45,701 nucleotides of DNA. Origin: Nitrospirota bacterium. GTDB taxonomy: Bacteria > Nitrospirota > Thermodesulfovibrionia > Thermodesulfovibrionales > JdFR-86. The stretch covers positions 1 through 45,701 of the forward strand of contig JACQZC010000004.1 in assembly GCA_016207905.1 (NCBI GenBank). The letters run 5' to 3'. The notes under the pieces are model-generated. The model made no database searches and was not told the DNA's origin. It saw only the letters and a program-made list of their open reading frames with translations. Position 1 is the first letter of the stretch. Every line of letters begins with the position of its first letter. Both the position numbers and the translations under genes were made by a program. Shown here piece after piece: positions 9,324 through 18,764 of the stretch.

Positions 9324-9339
9324 AGCATTTTTCATGCCA
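9324..9339 (-). promoter_or_regulatory. candidate sigma-54 (-24/-12) promoter
   Basis: On the minus strand TGGCATGAAAAATGCT matches the sigma-54 consensus TGGCACG-N4-TTGCW except for two bases, with the GG and GC dinucleotides in the required 12-bp register. The start point would be near 9313, leaving a leader of about 34 nt that includes the AAGGAGG of the membrane-protein gene. Confidence 0.5.
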
Positions 9340-9419
9340 GATATAAATAGCCGATATTTAAGGATATTGGGTTTTATGTTTTTTGCATTTCTGCAAAAGG
9401 CATTGTGGAAATGCGAAAC

Positions 9420-9461
9420 AAAAAGGCAGTAGCAGGACTAAAAAGTCCTCCTACTGCCTTT
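9420..9461 (-). terminator. intrinsic terminator of the SWIB gene
   Basis: A near-perfect inverted repeat: an 11-bp outer stem (AAAGGCAGTAG with CTACTGCCTTT), one mismatch, then a 6-bp inner stem (AGGACT/AGTCCT) around an AAAA loop. Read on the minus strand it ends in TTTTT, 20 bp after the SWIB stop codon. It isolates this gene from the membrane-protein gene downstream. Confidence 0.9.
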
Positions 9462-9480
9462 AAGAGCCCGACTGAGTTTA

Positions 9481-9834
9481 TTAGCTCAAGTGTTTGTTGA
9501 CCAGCTTGGTCATCTCAAACATAGAGACCTGTCTTTTCCCGCCAAATACCTTAAGGAGATTTGCATCGGCATTTATATTCCGCTTGTTTACTTTATCCTG
9601 TAGTTTGTTTTTCTTGATGTATGCCCAGAGTTTTTTTGTTACCTCTGTTCTTGGAAGCGATTTAGTGCCGACTATCGGGGAGAGGGCTTCACTTGGGTTC
9701 ATTGGCTTCATGAAAGCTGCGCTTGGGGTCCTCTTTACCTTTTTCTTGGCAGGCTTTTTTGCCGTCTTCCTTTTTGCTACTGATTTCTTGACCGCTTTTT
9801 TCTTAGCGGCTTTCTTTGCCATCTTCATAGCCAT
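9481..9834 (-). CDS. SWIB/MDM2-domain protein with histone-H1-like basic N-terminus
   Basis: The first about 37 residues are almost only Lys, Ala, Arg, Val (KKAAKKKAVKKS..., as in histone H1 and bacterial Hc1-like proteins) and should bind DNA. Residues about 41-117 form a SWIB domain (FMKPMNPSEALSPIVG, LPRTEVTKKLWAYIKKNKLQD, INADANLLKVFGGKRQVSMFEMTKLVNKHL). Such SWIB proteins occur in chlamydiae, deltaproteobacteria and Nitrospirota and are thought to be nucleoid- or topology-related, without a firm role. AAGGAGG lies a few nt before the ATG. It is a single gene with its own promoter and a strong terminator, suggesting high expression. Confidence 0.9.
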   Translation of the reverse strand: MAMKMAKKAAKKKAVKKSVAKRKTAKKPAKKKVKRTPSAAFMKPMNPSEALSPIVGTKSLPRTEVTKKLWAYIKKNKLQDKVNKRNINADANLLKVFGGKRQVSMFEMTKLVNKHLS

Positions 9835-9887
9835 TTCGTCCTCCTTGGGTTTAATTTTTAATTCGGGAAATCTATTTCATTCCTATT

Positions 9888-9916
9888 AATCTACATTTTT
9901 TAAAATAACATGTCAA
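9888..9916 (-). promoter_or_regulatory. promoter of the SWIB gene
   Basis: Minus strand: TTGACA (9911-9916), 17-bp spacer, TAGATT (9888-9893). The leader would be about 45 nt and includes an AAGGAGG ribosome-binding site. Confidence 0.6.
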
Positions 9917-9971
9917 TGAAAAACTTCAAGTATCTTGACTTTTAAAAAGGGGATAAAAACTTAGCACTTTT

Positions 9972-9979
9972 GATATAAT
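9972..9979 (+). promoter_or_regulatory. -10 element of dnaE, predicted leaderless
   Basis: A perfect TATAAT (9974-9979), preceded by TG at 9971-9972 (extended -10), ends 7 nt before the dnaE ATG. No -35 box at proper spacing and no ribosome-binding site are seen, so the mRNA is predicted to start at the ATG. Confidence 0.6.
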
Positions 9980-9986
9980 ATTTTTT

Positions 9987-12900
9987 ATGCATCCCCATTC
10001 TGATTATGTCCCCCTTCATCTGCACACAGAATATAGCTTACTCGATGGTGCAATAAGGCTCGATGAGCTTATGGAGAAGGCATCCCTTATGAGGATGCCT
10101 GCTTTAGCCATAACAGACCACGGAAACCTTTTTGGAGCAGTGGAGTTTTACAGAAAGGCAACAAAGGCAGGCATAAAGCCAATTATTGGCTGTGAGGTCT
10201 ATGTTGCTCCAAAGAGCCGTTTTGACAAATCAAGATCAGACCTTGATGAGGCATCCTTCCACCTAATCCTTCTTGCAAAGGACAACTCAGGCTATAGAAA
10301 CCTTGTTTCTTTGGTCTCAAGGGCATATACAGAGGGCTTCTACTATAAGCCGAGAATAGATAACGACCTTTTAGAGCAATATAGCGGTGGCCTCATAGCC
10401 CTGAGCTCTTGCATGAAAGGCGAGGTCCCTTATTATCTCCATCGGGGCATGATTGACAGGGCAAGACAAACAGCCCTTCTCTATAAGCATATCCTTGGCC
10501 CTGACAACTTCTTTTTAGAGGTTCAGGACAATGGTATTTCGGAGCAATATGAGATTAACAAGAAGCTCATCTCGCTTTCAGAGGAGCTTCATATAGACAT
10601 CGTTGCAACGAACGACTGCCATTACCTCGATAAAGAGGACTCTAAGGCACATGACATCCTTCTTTGCATTCAAACAGGCAAAACCGTTAATGACCCAAAG
10701 AGGCTTAGATTTAGCTCGGATGGATTTTATTTCAAGTCCCCTGAGGAGATGAAGACTGCATTCAGGGAGCTACCATCTTCTGTCCTTAATACGAGGGCTA
10801 TTTCCGAAAGATGCAATGTGGAGTTTTCTCTTGGAGCAAACCTTTTGCCTAAATATGAGATGGCAGATGGCATGACCCCATATGCCTATCTCGAGAGGCT
10901 TGCCAAAGAAGGACTTAACGAAAGGTTCGATGGCAATCCTTCTTCGGTTTATCAGAAGAGGCTTAACGAGGAGCTTTCGGTCATAAAGAAGATGGGCTAT
11001 GCATCGTATTTTTTAATTGTCTGGGACTTTATAAAGTATGCAAAAAGCCATTCTATACCCGTAGGACCTGGCAGGGGCTCTGCCGCAGGCAGTCTTGTCT
11101 CTTATTGTCTTGGGGTAACAGAGATAGACCCGATAAGGTATCACCTTATATTCGAAAGGTTCTTAAACCCCGAAAGGCTGAGCATGCCTGACATAGATGT
11201 AGATTTCTGCAAGGCAAAAAGGCCTGAGGTCATATCCTATGTCTCCCAGAAATACGGCAAAGACCATGTTGCACAGATTATAACATTTGGCACAATGGCA
11301 GCAAGGGCAGGGATAAGGGATGTTGCGAGGGCAATGGATTTCCCTTATCATGAGGCAGACAGATTGGCAAAGCTTGTCCCGGAAGGCACAAAGATAACCA
11401 TTCAATCTGCACTCATGCTTGAGCCCCGGCTGGCGGAACTCTATAGCTCAAACCCAAAGATAAGGGAACTGTTAGATATAGCAATCCGTCTTGAAGGCAT
11501 CGCAAGGCATGCATCTACACATGCCGCAGGTGTCGTCATATCCCCAATGCCACTTACAGACATCACACCCCTTTATAGAAACCCCACCGATGGAACGATT
11601 ACAACACAATTCGATATGCAGGCAGTGGGGAGATTAGGACTTGTTAAATTTGACCTTTTAGGCTTAAAAACCCTGACTATAATAGAGAAGGCACTCGGAT
11701 ATATCAAGGAAAGAGGCATCACACTTAACCTAAAAGACCTGCCCTTAGATGACAAATTGACTTATGAACTGTTGTGCTCAGGCGAGACAACAGGGATATT
11801 CCAGCTTGAAAGCAGGGGGATGAGAGAGCTTCTGCTTAAGATGCAGCCCGAAAGGTTCGAGGAGCTTATAGCATTAGTTGCCCTTTATAGGCCAGGGCCA
11901 ATAGGAAGTGGAATGATTGAGGATTTCATAAAGAGGAAAAAAGGCATGGTTACTGTCAAATATGAGTTTCCTGAGCTTAAGGAAATCCTCGGTGAGACAT
12001 ACGGCGTAATCCTCTATCAGGAGCAGGTAATGAGCATTGCAAACAGGATTGCCAATTTCACCATGGGTCAGGCAGATTCCCTGAGAAAGGCTATGGGAAA
12101 GAAACTGCCTGAGGTAATGGAAAAGAACAAGGAGGCATTCATAAAGGGTGCAGGCTTAAATGGCATAAAAGAAAAGCGTGCAGAGAGGCTATTTAACCTT
12201 ATGGCAAACTTTGCAGAATATGGGTTCAACAAGTCCCATTCAGCCGCTTATGCATTACTTTCATATCAGACTGCATATCTTAAGGCACATTATCCTCAGG
12301 AATTCATGGCCGCCACACTGAGTGCCGATATAGACAACACGGATAAGGTCGTGAAATCCATCAAGGAATGTACGGCAATGGCAATCAGCATCCTTCCGCC
12401 TGACATAAACCAATGCGGAATGGAGTTTACGGTTATTGGAAACTCAATAAGGTTTGGGATTGGAGCTGTCAAGGGTGTTGGGGCTTCTGCAATCGAGGCA
12501 ATACTTGAGGCAAGGTCAAAGACCCCATTTGCCTCATTTGAGGATTTCTTAAAAAGGGTGGATTCAAAAGGGGTTAATAAAAAGGTATTAGAATCGCTCA
12601 TAATGGCAGGTGCATTTGACTCTCTGAGGAACACCACGGAAAAATCAGAGACAGGTCTTAATGAGTTAGGACTCTGGAGGTCAAAGCTGATGAGTATGCT
12701 TTCGCCAAACAAAGAGGAGCCCTCATTAAGCCTGTTTGGACAGTCAGTGGAGGCAAAAGAACAAAAGGGCTGGGACGAGGCAGAGCTTTTGAGAAACGAG
12801 AAATCCGCACTAGGCTTTTTCATCTCTGGTAATCCAATGACTAAATTCAAGAAGCTCCTCTTTGACCTGAACATACTCAGCACCTCGAAGCTCGACGAGC

Positions 12901-13418
12901 TCACTGACAGGCAGGAGGTCGAGGTTGCAGGCATTGTAACTTCTCTTAAGAAGGTAAGGACAAGGGATAAAGGCGAGATGATGGCATACCTTAGTCTCGA
13001 GGACGATGAAGGAAGCGTTGAGGTTATAATATTCCCTGAGACCCTAAAGAATAACCCGGAACTCATTAAGAAGGACACTGCCCTGCTTGTCAAGGGCTCT
13101 CTGGATAAGACCGAAAAAGGCATAAAGCTCGTTGCAAAAGACATACACAGTCTTAACGAAAAAGTCGTTTTAGTTAGAAACAAGAGGAAGGTGGAGATAA
13201 ACATAAAAGCCTCTGAGGATTTAAACTCTATAAATGTAAACCTGAAAAGGCTAAAGGAACTACTAAAGGATAACTCAGGCAGTCAGCCCCTTTATATAAG
13301 GGTCCAGCTTGATGACAAGGAGGCACTGATTTTGACATCCTGCACGATAAACCCTGACACTACACTGATTAAGCAGGTGGAAGACTTCCTTGGTAAAGGC
13401 TCTGTAAGGGTCATATAA
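9987..13418 (+). CDS. dnaE: DNA polymerase III alpha subunit (DnaE)
   Basis: This is the replicative polymerase of the C family. Domains in order: PHP domain (about 5-270, [26 protein letters not shown]); palm with the two metal-binding aspartates in PDIDVDFC (Asp402, Asp404); thumb/fingers ([53 protein letters not shown]); helix-hairpin-helix region ([17 protein letters not shown], about 830); OB-fold domain ([41 protein letters not shown], about 975-1015). Length 1143 is normal for DnaE1. The ATG lies 7 nt after a TATAAT box and no Shine-Dalgarno is present. accA follows on the same strand. Confidence 0.97.
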   Translation: MHPHSDYVPLHLHTEYSLLDGAIRLDELMEKASLMRMPALAITDHGNLFGAVEFYRKATKAGIKPIIGCEVYVAPKSRFDKSRSDLDEASFHLILLAKDNSGYRNLVSLVSRAYTEGFYYKPRIDNDLLEQYSGGLIALSSCMKGEVPYYLHRGMIDRARQTALLYKHILGPDNFFLEVQDNGISEQYEINKKLISLSEELHIDIVATNDCHYLDKEDSKAHDILLCIQTGKTVNDPKRLRFSSDGFYFKSPEEMKTAFRELPSSVLNTRAISERCNVEFSLGANLLPKYEMADGMTPYAYLERLAKEGLNERFDGNPSSVYQKRLNEELSVIKKMGYASYFLIVWDFIKYAKSHSIPVGPGRGSAAGSLVSYCLGVTEIDPIRYHLIFERFLNPERLSMPDIDVDFCKAKRPEVISYVSQKYGKDHVAQIITFGTMAARAGIRDVARAMDFPYHEADRLAKLVPEGTKITIQSALMLEPRLAELYSSNPKIRELLDIAIRLEGIARHASTHAAGVVISPMPLTDITPLYRNPTDGTITTQFDMQAVGRLGLVKFDLLGLKTLTIIEKALGYIKERGITLNLKDLPLDDKLTYELLCSGETTGIFQLESRGMRELLLKMQPERFEELIALVALYRPGPIGSGMIEDFIKRKKGMVTVKYEFPELKEILGETYGVILYQEQVMSIANRIANFTMGQADSLRKAMGKKLPEVMEKNKEAFIKGAGLNGIKEKRAERLFNLMANFAEYGFNKSHSAAYALLSYQTAYLKAHYPQEFMAATLSADIDNTDKVVKSIKECTAMAISILPPDINQCGMEFTVIGNSIRFGIGAVKGVGASAIEAILEARSKTPFASFEDFLKRVDSKGVNKKVLESLIMAGAFDSLRNTTEKSETGLNELGLWRSKLMSMLSPNKEEPSLSLFGQSVEAKEQKGWDEAELLRNEKSALGFFISGNPMTKFKKLLFDLNILSTSKLDELTDRQEVEVAGIVTSLKKVRTRDKGEMMAYLSLEDDEGSVEVIIFPETLKNNPELIKKDTALLVKGSLDKTEKGIKLVAKDIHSLNEKVVLVRNKRKVEINIKASEDLNSINVNLKRLKELLKDNSGSQPLYIRVQLDDKEALILTSCTINPDTTLIKQVEDFLGKGSVRVI

Positions 13419-13430
13419 TTTACGGCAATC

Positions 13431-13439
13431 TGCTATAAT
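13431..13439 (+). promoter_or_regulatory. extended -10 promoter of accA with very short leader
   Basis: TGC-TATAAT is a perfect extended -10, 10 nt before the accA ATG. The leader would be only about 3 nt, and no ribosome-binding site is visible. Confidence 0.55.
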
Positions 13440-13449
13440 TATAGGTTAT

Positions 13450-14439
13450 ATGAAGTATTATCTTGAATTTGAAAAACCAATAGAGGAGCTTGAGCTTAAA
13501 ATAGAGGAGCTTAAGCGACTCTCCGATGGAAAAGACATAGACCTGACATCAGAGGTAAGAAAGCTCGAAAAGAAGGTAAAAGACCTTCGCTCGGAGATAT
13601 ATATAAATCTTACAAGCTGGCAGAAGACCCTTGTGGCAAGACACCCAGACAGGCCTTATACCCTTGATTATATCTCCATGATAGCAGAGAATTTCGTAGA
13701 GCTTCATGGAGACAGAAGGTTTTCCGATGACCCGGCACTCATAGGCGGTCTTGCAAAGATAAAAGGCAAATCCGTGATGATAATCGGCCATCAGAAAGGA
13801 AGAGGCGTAAGGGAACGGATAAAGAGGAACTTTGGTCAGCCTCATCCAGAGGGCTATAGAAAAGCCCTGAGACTCATGCGTCTTGCAGAAAGGTTCAAAA
13901 AGCCCATTGTTACATTCATAGACACCCCTGGTGCTTATCCCGGCATAGGAGCCGAAGAAAGAGGTCAGGCAGAGGCAATTGCAGTGAACCTCATGGAGAT
14001 GTCAAGGCTGAGGACACCTATAGTGTCCATCGTCATAGGCGAGGGAGGCAGTGGCGGAGCATTAGCCATTGGAGTGGCAGATAGGCTCTATATGCTTGAG
14101 TATTCCACTTACTCTGTTATCTCTCCTGAGGGCTGTGCAGCTATACTCTGGAATAAAAACGGAGACCTCACTACTTCTGAGTTTTCAAAATCAGCAGATG
14201 CCCTTAAAATCACTGCCAATGATTTGTTAGAATTAAAAGTAATAAACGATATAATACCTGAGCCCCTCGGAGGTGCTCACAGAGACCCAGAGACAACTGG
14301 CGGGAAAATAGCAGATACCATCCTTAAGGCATTAGAGGAGCTCGAGACAAAACCACCAGGAAAACTCATAGAGGAAAGATATAAAAAGTTGAGAAAAATA
14401 GGAAGTATCCTCGAAGAAGCTTCAAACCCCACCGACTAA
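13450..14439 (+). CDS. accA: acetyl-CoA carboxylase carboxyltransferase alpha subunit
   Basis: AccA pairs with AccD to transfer CO2 from carboxybiotin to acetyl-CoA, the first step of fatty acid synthesis. The N-terminal coiled region ([17 protein letters not shown]) and the crotonase-fold core ([55 protein letters not shown]-type segment, [61 protein letters not shown]) are complete. Length 329 is typical. The stop is only 4 bp from the stop of the convergent RNA methyltransferase gene. Confidence 0.97.
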   Translation: MKYYLEFEKPIEELELKIEELKRLSDGKDIDLTSEVRKLEKKVKDLRSEIYINLTSWQKTLVARHPDRPYTLDYISMIAENFVELHGDRRFSDDPALIGGLAKIKGKSVMIIGHQKGRGVRERIKRNFGQPHPEGYRKALRLMRLAERFKKPIVTFIDTPGAYPGIGAEERGQAEAIAVNLMEMSRLRTPIVSIVIGEGGSGGALAIGVADRLYMLEYSTYSVISPEGCAAILWNKNGDLTTSEFSKSADALKITANDLLELKVINDIIPEPLGGAHRDPETTGGKIADTILKALEELETKPPGKLIEERYKKLRKIGSILEEASNPTD

Positions 14440-14443
14440 CCTG

Positions 14444-15265
14444 TCACTTCAACCTCTGCCTTCTTGCCTCATAAAGGCAGATGCCTGCCGAAACACCTAC
14501 ATTTAAGCTTTCTGCTTTCCCATAGATTGGAATCTTTAGAGCTAAAGAAGAGGATTCCCTTAAACGCTTCCTTACACCCTTTGCCTCGTTTCCAAACACA
14601 AAGGCAAGCGGAATAGTTAAATCGGCATCATATATAGACTGCCCTGCCTTTAGATAGGTTATAATCAGCTTAATTCCCCTGTCCATAATCCACCTTAGGA
14701 GCGTCTCTACATCTGCATAGACAATCCGTATGTTGAATATACTTCCAGCAGATGCCCTTAGGGTTTTGCCCATAAATATATCGCATGACCCGGGAAGAAC
14801 TATTACGGTATCTGCACCCACTGCATCGGATGTCCTTATCAGAGCGCCTAAGTTTCCAGGCTCCTGAATTCCATCGCTTATAACGACAAAAGCCTGCTTT
14901 TTGAATGTGATGTCATTAATCCCCTTTGGCTTATAAGAGGCAATTGCTAAGATGCCCTGTGGTGTTTCTGTGTCAGAGAGCTTTTTGAATATGCCTTCAT
15001 TAACCTCGAATATCTCTGTTCCGAGCTTTTCCGCGTCAAGGAGTTTTTTGTATTTTTTTTCTCTGGCAAATTCCTCTGTAATAAAAACCCTTTTAAGGGC
15101 TACTCTGGCATTTACTGCCATCTCTATAAGATGGGGCCCCTCGATAATGAATGCCTCATGCTTGTATTTTGAGCGAAGGTTTTTTATGCTCAGGGCATCC
15201 TTTATCAGGGGGTTACTGAGGCTTTCGATTTTTCCCAAACACCCTCTTGAATATATAACCCACAT
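14444..15265 (-). CDS. TrmH/SpoU-family RNA 2'-O-ribose methyltransferase
   Basis: The protein has an N-terminal substrate-binding domain (IESLSNPLIKDALSIKNLRSKYKHEAFIIEGPHLIEMA) and a C-terminal SPOUT knot domain with the three SpoU motifs: DGIQEPGNLGALIRTSDAVGAD, FVFGNEAKGVRKRL and IPIYGKAESLNVGVSAGICLYE. It methylates a ribose of rRNA or tRNA; the target cannot be read from sequence. The ATG at 15265 lies 53 bp inside purB. A TTG at 15236-15238, preceded by AGAGGGTG and starting LGKIESLSNP, is a credible alternative that gives a more family-like N-terminus. It is translationally linked to purB. Confidence 0.88.
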   Translation of the reverse strand: MWVIYSRGCLGKIESLSNPLIKDALSIKNLRSKYKHEAFIIEGPHLIEMAVNARVALKRVFITEEFAREKKYKKLLDAEKLGTEIFEVNEGIFKKLSDTETPQGILAIASYKPKGINDITFKKQAFVVISDGIQEPGNLGALIRTSDAVGADTVIVLPGSCDIFMGKTLRASAGSIFNIRIVYADVETLLRWIMDRGIKLIITYLKAGQSIYDADLTIPLAFVFGNEAKGVRKRLRESSSLALKIPIYGKAESLNVGVSAGICLYEARRQRLK

Positions 15266-16523
15266 TTTTTAGATAGTGGCTTATGTCGAAGAGCTTTTTA
15301 ATCTCCTCAGATTTAAGATATTTCCTGATTTCTTTATCTGATGTAAGGAGTTTTTTAAAGTCTGTTTTCCTCTTCCAACTCTGCATGGCAATACGCTGAA
15401 CAGCCCTGTATGCATCTTCCCTGCTCATACCTTTCTCTATAAGGCTGATAAGGACCCTTTGTGAGTTGTAAAGCCCATAGCTTAGCTCCATGTTATCTAT
15501 CATCCTTTTTGGGTATACATGAAGCCCACCAAGGATTTCGTTTAATCTTTGGAGCATGTAATCTATGAGGATAGAGCTATCCGGGATTATTATGCGCTCA
15601 ACCGAGGAATGGGAGATGTCTCTTTCATGCCAGAGCGAAATATCCTCAAGTCCGGCAGATGCATTAGCCCTCACGACCCGTGAAAGGCCAGTAAGGTTTT
15701 CGGCTCCTATGGGGTTTCTCTTATGTGGCATTGCAGATGAGCCTTTCTGTCCCTTTGCGAAGGGCTCTTCTGCCTCTAAGACCTCTGTCCTTTGAAGGTG
15801 TCTCAGTTCAACTGCAATCTTCTCGACTTGAGCGGCTATAAGGGCAAGGGTAATAAGGTATTGAGCATGTCTGTCTCTCTGGATGACCTGCGTGGAGATT
15901 GCCTCTGGCTTAAGCCCAAGCAATCTAAGTGCCTTTTCTTCTATATGAGGGTTGATATTCGAGAATGTGCCAACTACACCCGAGAGTTTTCCAACGCTTA
16001 TTACATCCCTTGCCTCTTTTGCCCTCTTTAGGTTTCTTTTCATATCCTCATACCAGAGGGCAAATTTAAGACCAAATGTTATTGGCTCTGCATGAACCCC
16101 ATGACTTCTTCCGATTAAGACAGTGTCTTTGTATAGGAAAGCCTGTTTTTTTAGTGTCTCCATCAATGTCTTTATGTCCTTTATGATTATCTCCGATGCA
16201 GACCTCATCTGAAGGGCAAGGGCAGTGTCTAAGACATCCGAGGATGTAAGTCCTTTATGTATGAAACGTGCCTCATGCCCAACATGCTCTGCTACAGAGC
16301 TAAGAAATGCTATAACATCGTGCTTAACGGTTTTCTCTATCTCGGCGATTCTTTTGACATCGAAGTTAGCCTTCCCTTTAATGACCCTGTAAGCATCATA
16401 AGGGATGTCTCCTTCCTCAGCCATCACTTTACAGACCGAAAGCTCGACCTCGAGCCATTTTCTGTATTTACTTTCGAGGCTCCAGAGCAAAGCCATCTCA
16501 GGCAATGTGTATCGCTCTATCAT
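15213..16523 (-). CDS. purB: adenylosuccinate lyase (PurB)
   Basis: PurB cleaves SAICAR and adenylosuccinate in purine synthesis. The fumarase/aspartase-superfamily blocks are all present: IHKGLTSSDVLDTALALQM, RSHGVHAEPITFG (catalytic His), KLSGVVGTFSNI, QRDRHAQYL and the signature loop GSSAMPHKRNPIGAE with the catalytic Ser. Length 436 is typical of the short PurB type. AAGGAG lies 8 nt before the ATG. A TGC-TATACT extended -10 lies upstream, with a 16-bp palindrome in its spacer. Confidence 0.96.
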   Translation of the reverse strand: MIERYTLPEMALLWSLESKYRKWLEVELSVCKVMAEEGDIPYDAYRVIKGKANFDVKRIAEIEKTVKHDVIAFLSSVAEHVGHEARFIHKGLTSSDVLDTALALQMRSASEIIIKDIKTLMETLKKQAFLYKDTVLIGRSHGVHAEPITFGLKFALWYEDMKRNLKRAKEARDVISVGKLSGVVGTFSNINPHIEEKALRLLGLKPEAISTQVIQRDRHAQYLITLALIAAQVEKIAVELRHLQRTEVLEAEEPFAKGQKGSSAMPHKRNPIGAENLTGLSRVVRANASAGLEDISLWHERDISHSSVERIIIPDSSILIDYMLQRLNEILGGLHVYPKRMIDNMELSYGLYNSQRVLISLIEKGMSREDAYRAVQRIAMQSWKRKTDFKKLLTSDKEIRKYLKSEEIKKLFDISHYLKNVGYIFKRVFGKNRKPQ

Positions 16524-16550
16524 TACTTCTCCTTATGGTTGAGATTGCTT

Positions 16551-16577
16551 AGTATAGCAGAATTTATTTAAATAAAT
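16551..16577 (-). promoter_or_regulatory. purB promoter with palindromic candidate operator
   Basis: The minus strand has an extended -10, TGC-TATACT (16551-16559). Immediately upstream ATTTATTTAAATAAAT (16562-16577) is a perfect 16-bp palindrome covering the spacer between -10 and -35. This position suits a repressor, but pure A/T palindromes also arise by chance. Confidence 0.4.
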
Positions 16578-16684
16578 GCAGACCGAGTTACTAACAATTT
16601 AAGCCCGATTTTTCCGAAATTACCTGCAAAAACAAAGGAAATCCGAGGAGGTCTTTCTATAATCTCCTTCTCTCACCGGCCTAA

Positions 16685-17029
16685 TTAATATTTTTCAATG
16701 CTTTTTATCCGCCACTCAATAACCTTATTAAAGTTCTCTTTTCTAAACGTCCTGTTATCGCTAAGGGTTTTTTTCTCGGATGCTCCGATATATGAATCGA
16801 ACACATGCGAAAGAATCTCAAAACCCTCTGCATCGAGCCCTTGAACTGTTATATATAGTTTGCCGGGAGAACCATGATTATAAACATTCACCTTCAGCCC
16901 AACAGACATCATGCCGTATTCTTCGCTTATGACCTTAATGGCCAGTCCGCTGACCTCAATATCGCCGGCACCGGCATAAACAACAGACAAACAAAAAAAC
17001 AACAAAACCCCAGTTATTAATCGCATCAC
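16685..17029 (-). CDS. small exported protein of unknown function
   Basis: A signal peptide (residues 1-19, ending VYAGA) is followed by about 95 residues that alternate like a beta-sandwich (IEVSGLAIKVISEEYGMMSVGLKVNVYNHGSPGKLYITVQGLDAEGFEI), reminiscent of small periplasmic beta-sandwich domains. I do not recognise a named family. AAGGAGG lies upstream of a double ATG; either Met may be used. It stands alone with its own promoter. Confidence 0.7.
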   Translation of the reverse strand: MMRLITGVLLFFCLSVVYAGAGDIEVSGLAIKVISEEYGMMSVGLKVNVYNHGSPGKLYITVQGLDAEGFEILSHVFDSYIGASEKKTLSDNRTFRKENFNKVIEWRIKSIEKY

Positions 17030-17071
17030 CTTTACTCCTCCTTAATCCTCTTTTTTTGCAAACACACTATT

Positions 17072-17101
17072 ATATAACTGTTACAGTTCTTTTTTTGTCA
17101 A
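17072..17101 (-). promoter_or_regulatory. promoter of the small exported protein gene, with a 13-bp palindrome
   Basis: Minus strand: TTGACA (17096-17101), 18-bp spacer, TTATAT (17072-17077). The palindrome AACTGTTACAGTT (17076-17088) fills the spacer and could be an operator. Confidence 0.5.
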
Positions 17102-17110
17102 GTCCCTACA

Positions 17111-17267
17111 CTCTCCCTTCATGGAGGGGAATTATTTTTTTATATAGGGGGGACAAAGTCCCCCTAACCCCTATTCTGTAAAGGAGATTCTTTTTAGCGG
17201 TATGGGGGCTTTGCCCCCATACCTTAAGACAGGGCGGGTGGGTGGGGAAATAAAATAACTTTTTATA
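17111..17267. repeat. structured intergenic repeat, copy A
   Basis: This fills most of the 318-bp gap 17030-17347. It holds, in order, a CTCC/GGAG hairpin followed by an AT-rich tract, the hairpin GGGGGACAAAGTCCCCC, a 28-bp variable part, the hairpin ATGGGGGC-TTT-GCCCCCAT, the G-tract GGGCGGGTGGGTGGGG (17232-17247) and the tail AAATAAAATAACTT. Every element recurs in the same order and orientation at 20168-20379. The open frames through it are not believable proteins. Confidence 0.85.
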
Positions 17268-17347
17268 TCGTTCAAAGGTGTAACTGTCATGAATAAGTTC
17301 AGATAAAGACAAAAAATGTGGTGGACAAATAATGAAAATAAAAACCT

Positions 17348-18019
17348 TTAAGTGCCGATAGAGACCTTTTTTACGGATTTCAAAGAGCTCACTTCATCGA
17401 GCAGTTTCCTCAGAAGGGTCTTCTGTGTGACCATAATCGTGAAGTGATATGTAAGTTCTTTCTTTTCGATGTCTCTGTCATAATCTACACCTGCTATATC
17501 GGAGCCGTATTTATGAAGAGTAGAGGAGATGATGTCCTCGTCTATATCCTCATTGGCAACGATTGTAAGGGATTTAAATGTGATGCGGGGCATCTTCTTT
17601 TCCACTGTCCTAAGGGCAAGAAGGGAAAAATAGGTAATTGCAGTGGAAGCAATGCCTGCAAGATAAAGTCCCGAGCCAATTGCAATGCCAATTGCAGAGA
17701 CCATCCAGATGCATGCCGCAGTCGTAAGTCCCTGAATCGTAATGCCTGTCTTAAGTATCACGCCTGCACCTATAAAGCCAACGCCTGTTATTGCACCCTG
17801 AGCAATCCTTGCAGGGTCAATCCTTATATACGAGGGGTCTATCTGGCTCAGATAATGGTAATACTGAGACACTACCATAAAAAGCACAGATGCAACACAC
17901 ACAAGCAGATGGGTTCTGAACCCAGCAGGCCTTCCATGTGTCTGCCTCTCAAATCCGACTATACCGCCCAGGACAGCTCCAAGCAGAAGTCGGATTAGTA
18001 TCTCAGACTGAGTTATCAT
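17348..18019 (-). CDS. MgtC/SapB-family membrane protein
   Basis: The N-terminal part has four or five membrane helices with the family signatures RLLLGAVLGGIVGFERQTHGRPAGFRTHLLVC, ARIAQGAITGVGFIGAGVILK and GLTTAACIWMVSAIGIAIGSG. The C-terminal about 75 residues form an ACT-like cytosolic domain. MgtC proteins help survival in low magnesium or in hosts; transport itself is not established. Length 223 is normal. A TGT-TATAAT extended -10 (18031-18039) lies 11 nt before the ATG, so the leader is very short, with no clear ribosome-binding site inside it. Confidence 0.9.
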   Translation of the reverse strand: MITQSEILIRLLLGAVLGGIVGFERQTHGRPAGFRTHLLVCVASVLFMVVSQYYHYLSQIDPSYIRIDPARIAQGAITGVGFIGAGVILKTGITIQGLTTAACIWMVSAIGIAIGSGLYLAGIASTAITYFSLLALRTVEKKMPRITFKSLTIVANEDIDEDIISSTLHKYGSDIAGVDYDRDIEKKELTYHFTIMVTQKTLLRKLLDEVSSLKSVKKVSIGT

Positions 18020-18030
18020 AAGCCCTGTAA

Positions 18031-18039
18031 ATTATAACA
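18031..18039 (-). promoter_or_regulatory. extended -10 promoter of the mgtC-like gene
   Basis: Minus strand TGT-TATAAT, 11 nt before the start codon. The predicted leader is about 4-5 nt. Confidence 0.5.
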
Positions 18040-18088
18040 GATTTAACCTATAAAAAATCTTTGTAATTTTGTAAAACACAATCTCTTT

Positions 18089-18484
18089 TTACTCTCTCAG
18101 ATTCCTTAGTATCTGTGCAAAACCGGATTTACTTAGCTTTCCTCTTGCAAGTGAAATCATAGCATCATACAACCTATGTTCAGGGTCGGATATGCTTATA
18201 CCGTTCATCTCAAGGAAGACTAAGGCAGAGGCAAGTGCTGTTCTTTTATTTCCATCAATAAATGGGTGGTTTTGGCATATGTGGAAGGCATAGGCAGAAG
18301 CCATTTCATAAATATCATTATGAAGAAACCTTCCATGAGAAGACGCATATGGCATTGCCACTGCCGAACTGAGAAGATTCATATCTCTTACTCCCTCTCT
18401 ACCACCATATCTTCTTATATGGCTGGCATGTATTTCTACCACTTCGGCAAGGGATAAAAAGACAATCTTTTTGGGGTGCTTCAC
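18089..18484 (-). CDS. doc: Doc-type Fic toxin (death on curing)
   Basis: This 131-residue Fic-fold protein carries the Doc motif NHPFIDGNKRTALASALVFLEMNG. Doc kinases phosphorylate elongation factor Tu and stop translation. N-terminal (VVEIHASHIRRYGGREGVRDMNLLSSAVAMP) and C-terminal segments match Doc. The start codon is GTG, two bases after the antitoxin stop and without its own ribosome-binding site, so the toxin is probably made by coupled translation, a usual way to keep it below the antitoxin. Confidence 0.92.
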   Translation of the reverse strand: MKHPKKIVFLSLAEVVEIHASHIRRYGGREGVRDMNLLSSAVAMPYASSHGRFLHNDIYEMASAYAFHICQNHPFIDGNKRTALASALVFLEMNGISISDPEHRLYDAMISLARGKLSKSGFAQILRNLRE

Positions 18485-18486
18485 TG

Positions 18487-18711
18487 TCAGGAGAGCTTTT
18501 TCAGGGTCTCACCATGCAATCTGTTGACCCTCGCAAGTGCAGTCTTAAACCGCTTCTCTCTTTTAGCATCTTCAACAGGTGAGACAATCAGGTTTTTTCC
18601 ATCAGTTGAAATCTCAAGCGGTGTGTCCATATCAACCCTTAAAAGCTCCAGTATCGGCTTGTCTATTATAAGGGCTGCGCTATTGCCATGAGAAACCAGC
18701 TTCTTTAGCAT
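18487..18711 (-). CDS. AbrB/MazE-type antitoxin partner of Doc
   Basis: The 74-residue protein begins MLKKLVSHGNSAALIIDKPILELL, the swapped-hairpin AbrB/SpoVT fold, followed by a charged C-terminal tail (EDAKREKRFKTALARVNRLHGETLKKL) that should wrap the toxin. The start 12 codons upstream (18747) is less likely: AAGGAGG lies just before the ATG at 18709-18711. It is the first gene of the pair and likely autorepresses the promoter. Confidence 0.85.
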   Translation of the reverse strand: MLKKLVSHGNSAALIIDKPILELLRVDMDTPLEISTDGKNLIVSPVEDAKREKRFKTALARVNRLHGETLKKLS

Positions 18712-18724
18712 CTTTTTTACCTCC

Positions 18725-18764
18725 TTGTATACACATTGTATCACCAATATCTGATGCCTGTCAA
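18725..18764 (-). promoter_or_regulatory. toxin-antitoxin promoter and candidate operator
   Basis: Minus strand: perfect TTGACA (18759-18764), 18-bp spacer, TG-A-TACAAT (-10 at 18735-18740). On the plus strand TTGTAT occurs at 18725-18730 and 18736-18741, one helical turn apart and overlapping the -10, which fits an antitoxin operator. The promoter lies inside the 3' end of the protease remnant. Confidence 0.6.

Noticed and set aside
12296-13204. 302-codon minus-strand frame inside dnaE
   Set aside because: Antisense shadow: Ser/Leu/Phe-rich with no domain, and fully covered by the well-supported dnaE frame.
17106-17312. 68-codon minus-strand frame in the gap between the small exported protein and the mgtC-like gene
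   Set aside because: It lies within the structured repeat; its residues come from hairpins and G-tracts, and the second repeat copy does not preserve the frame.
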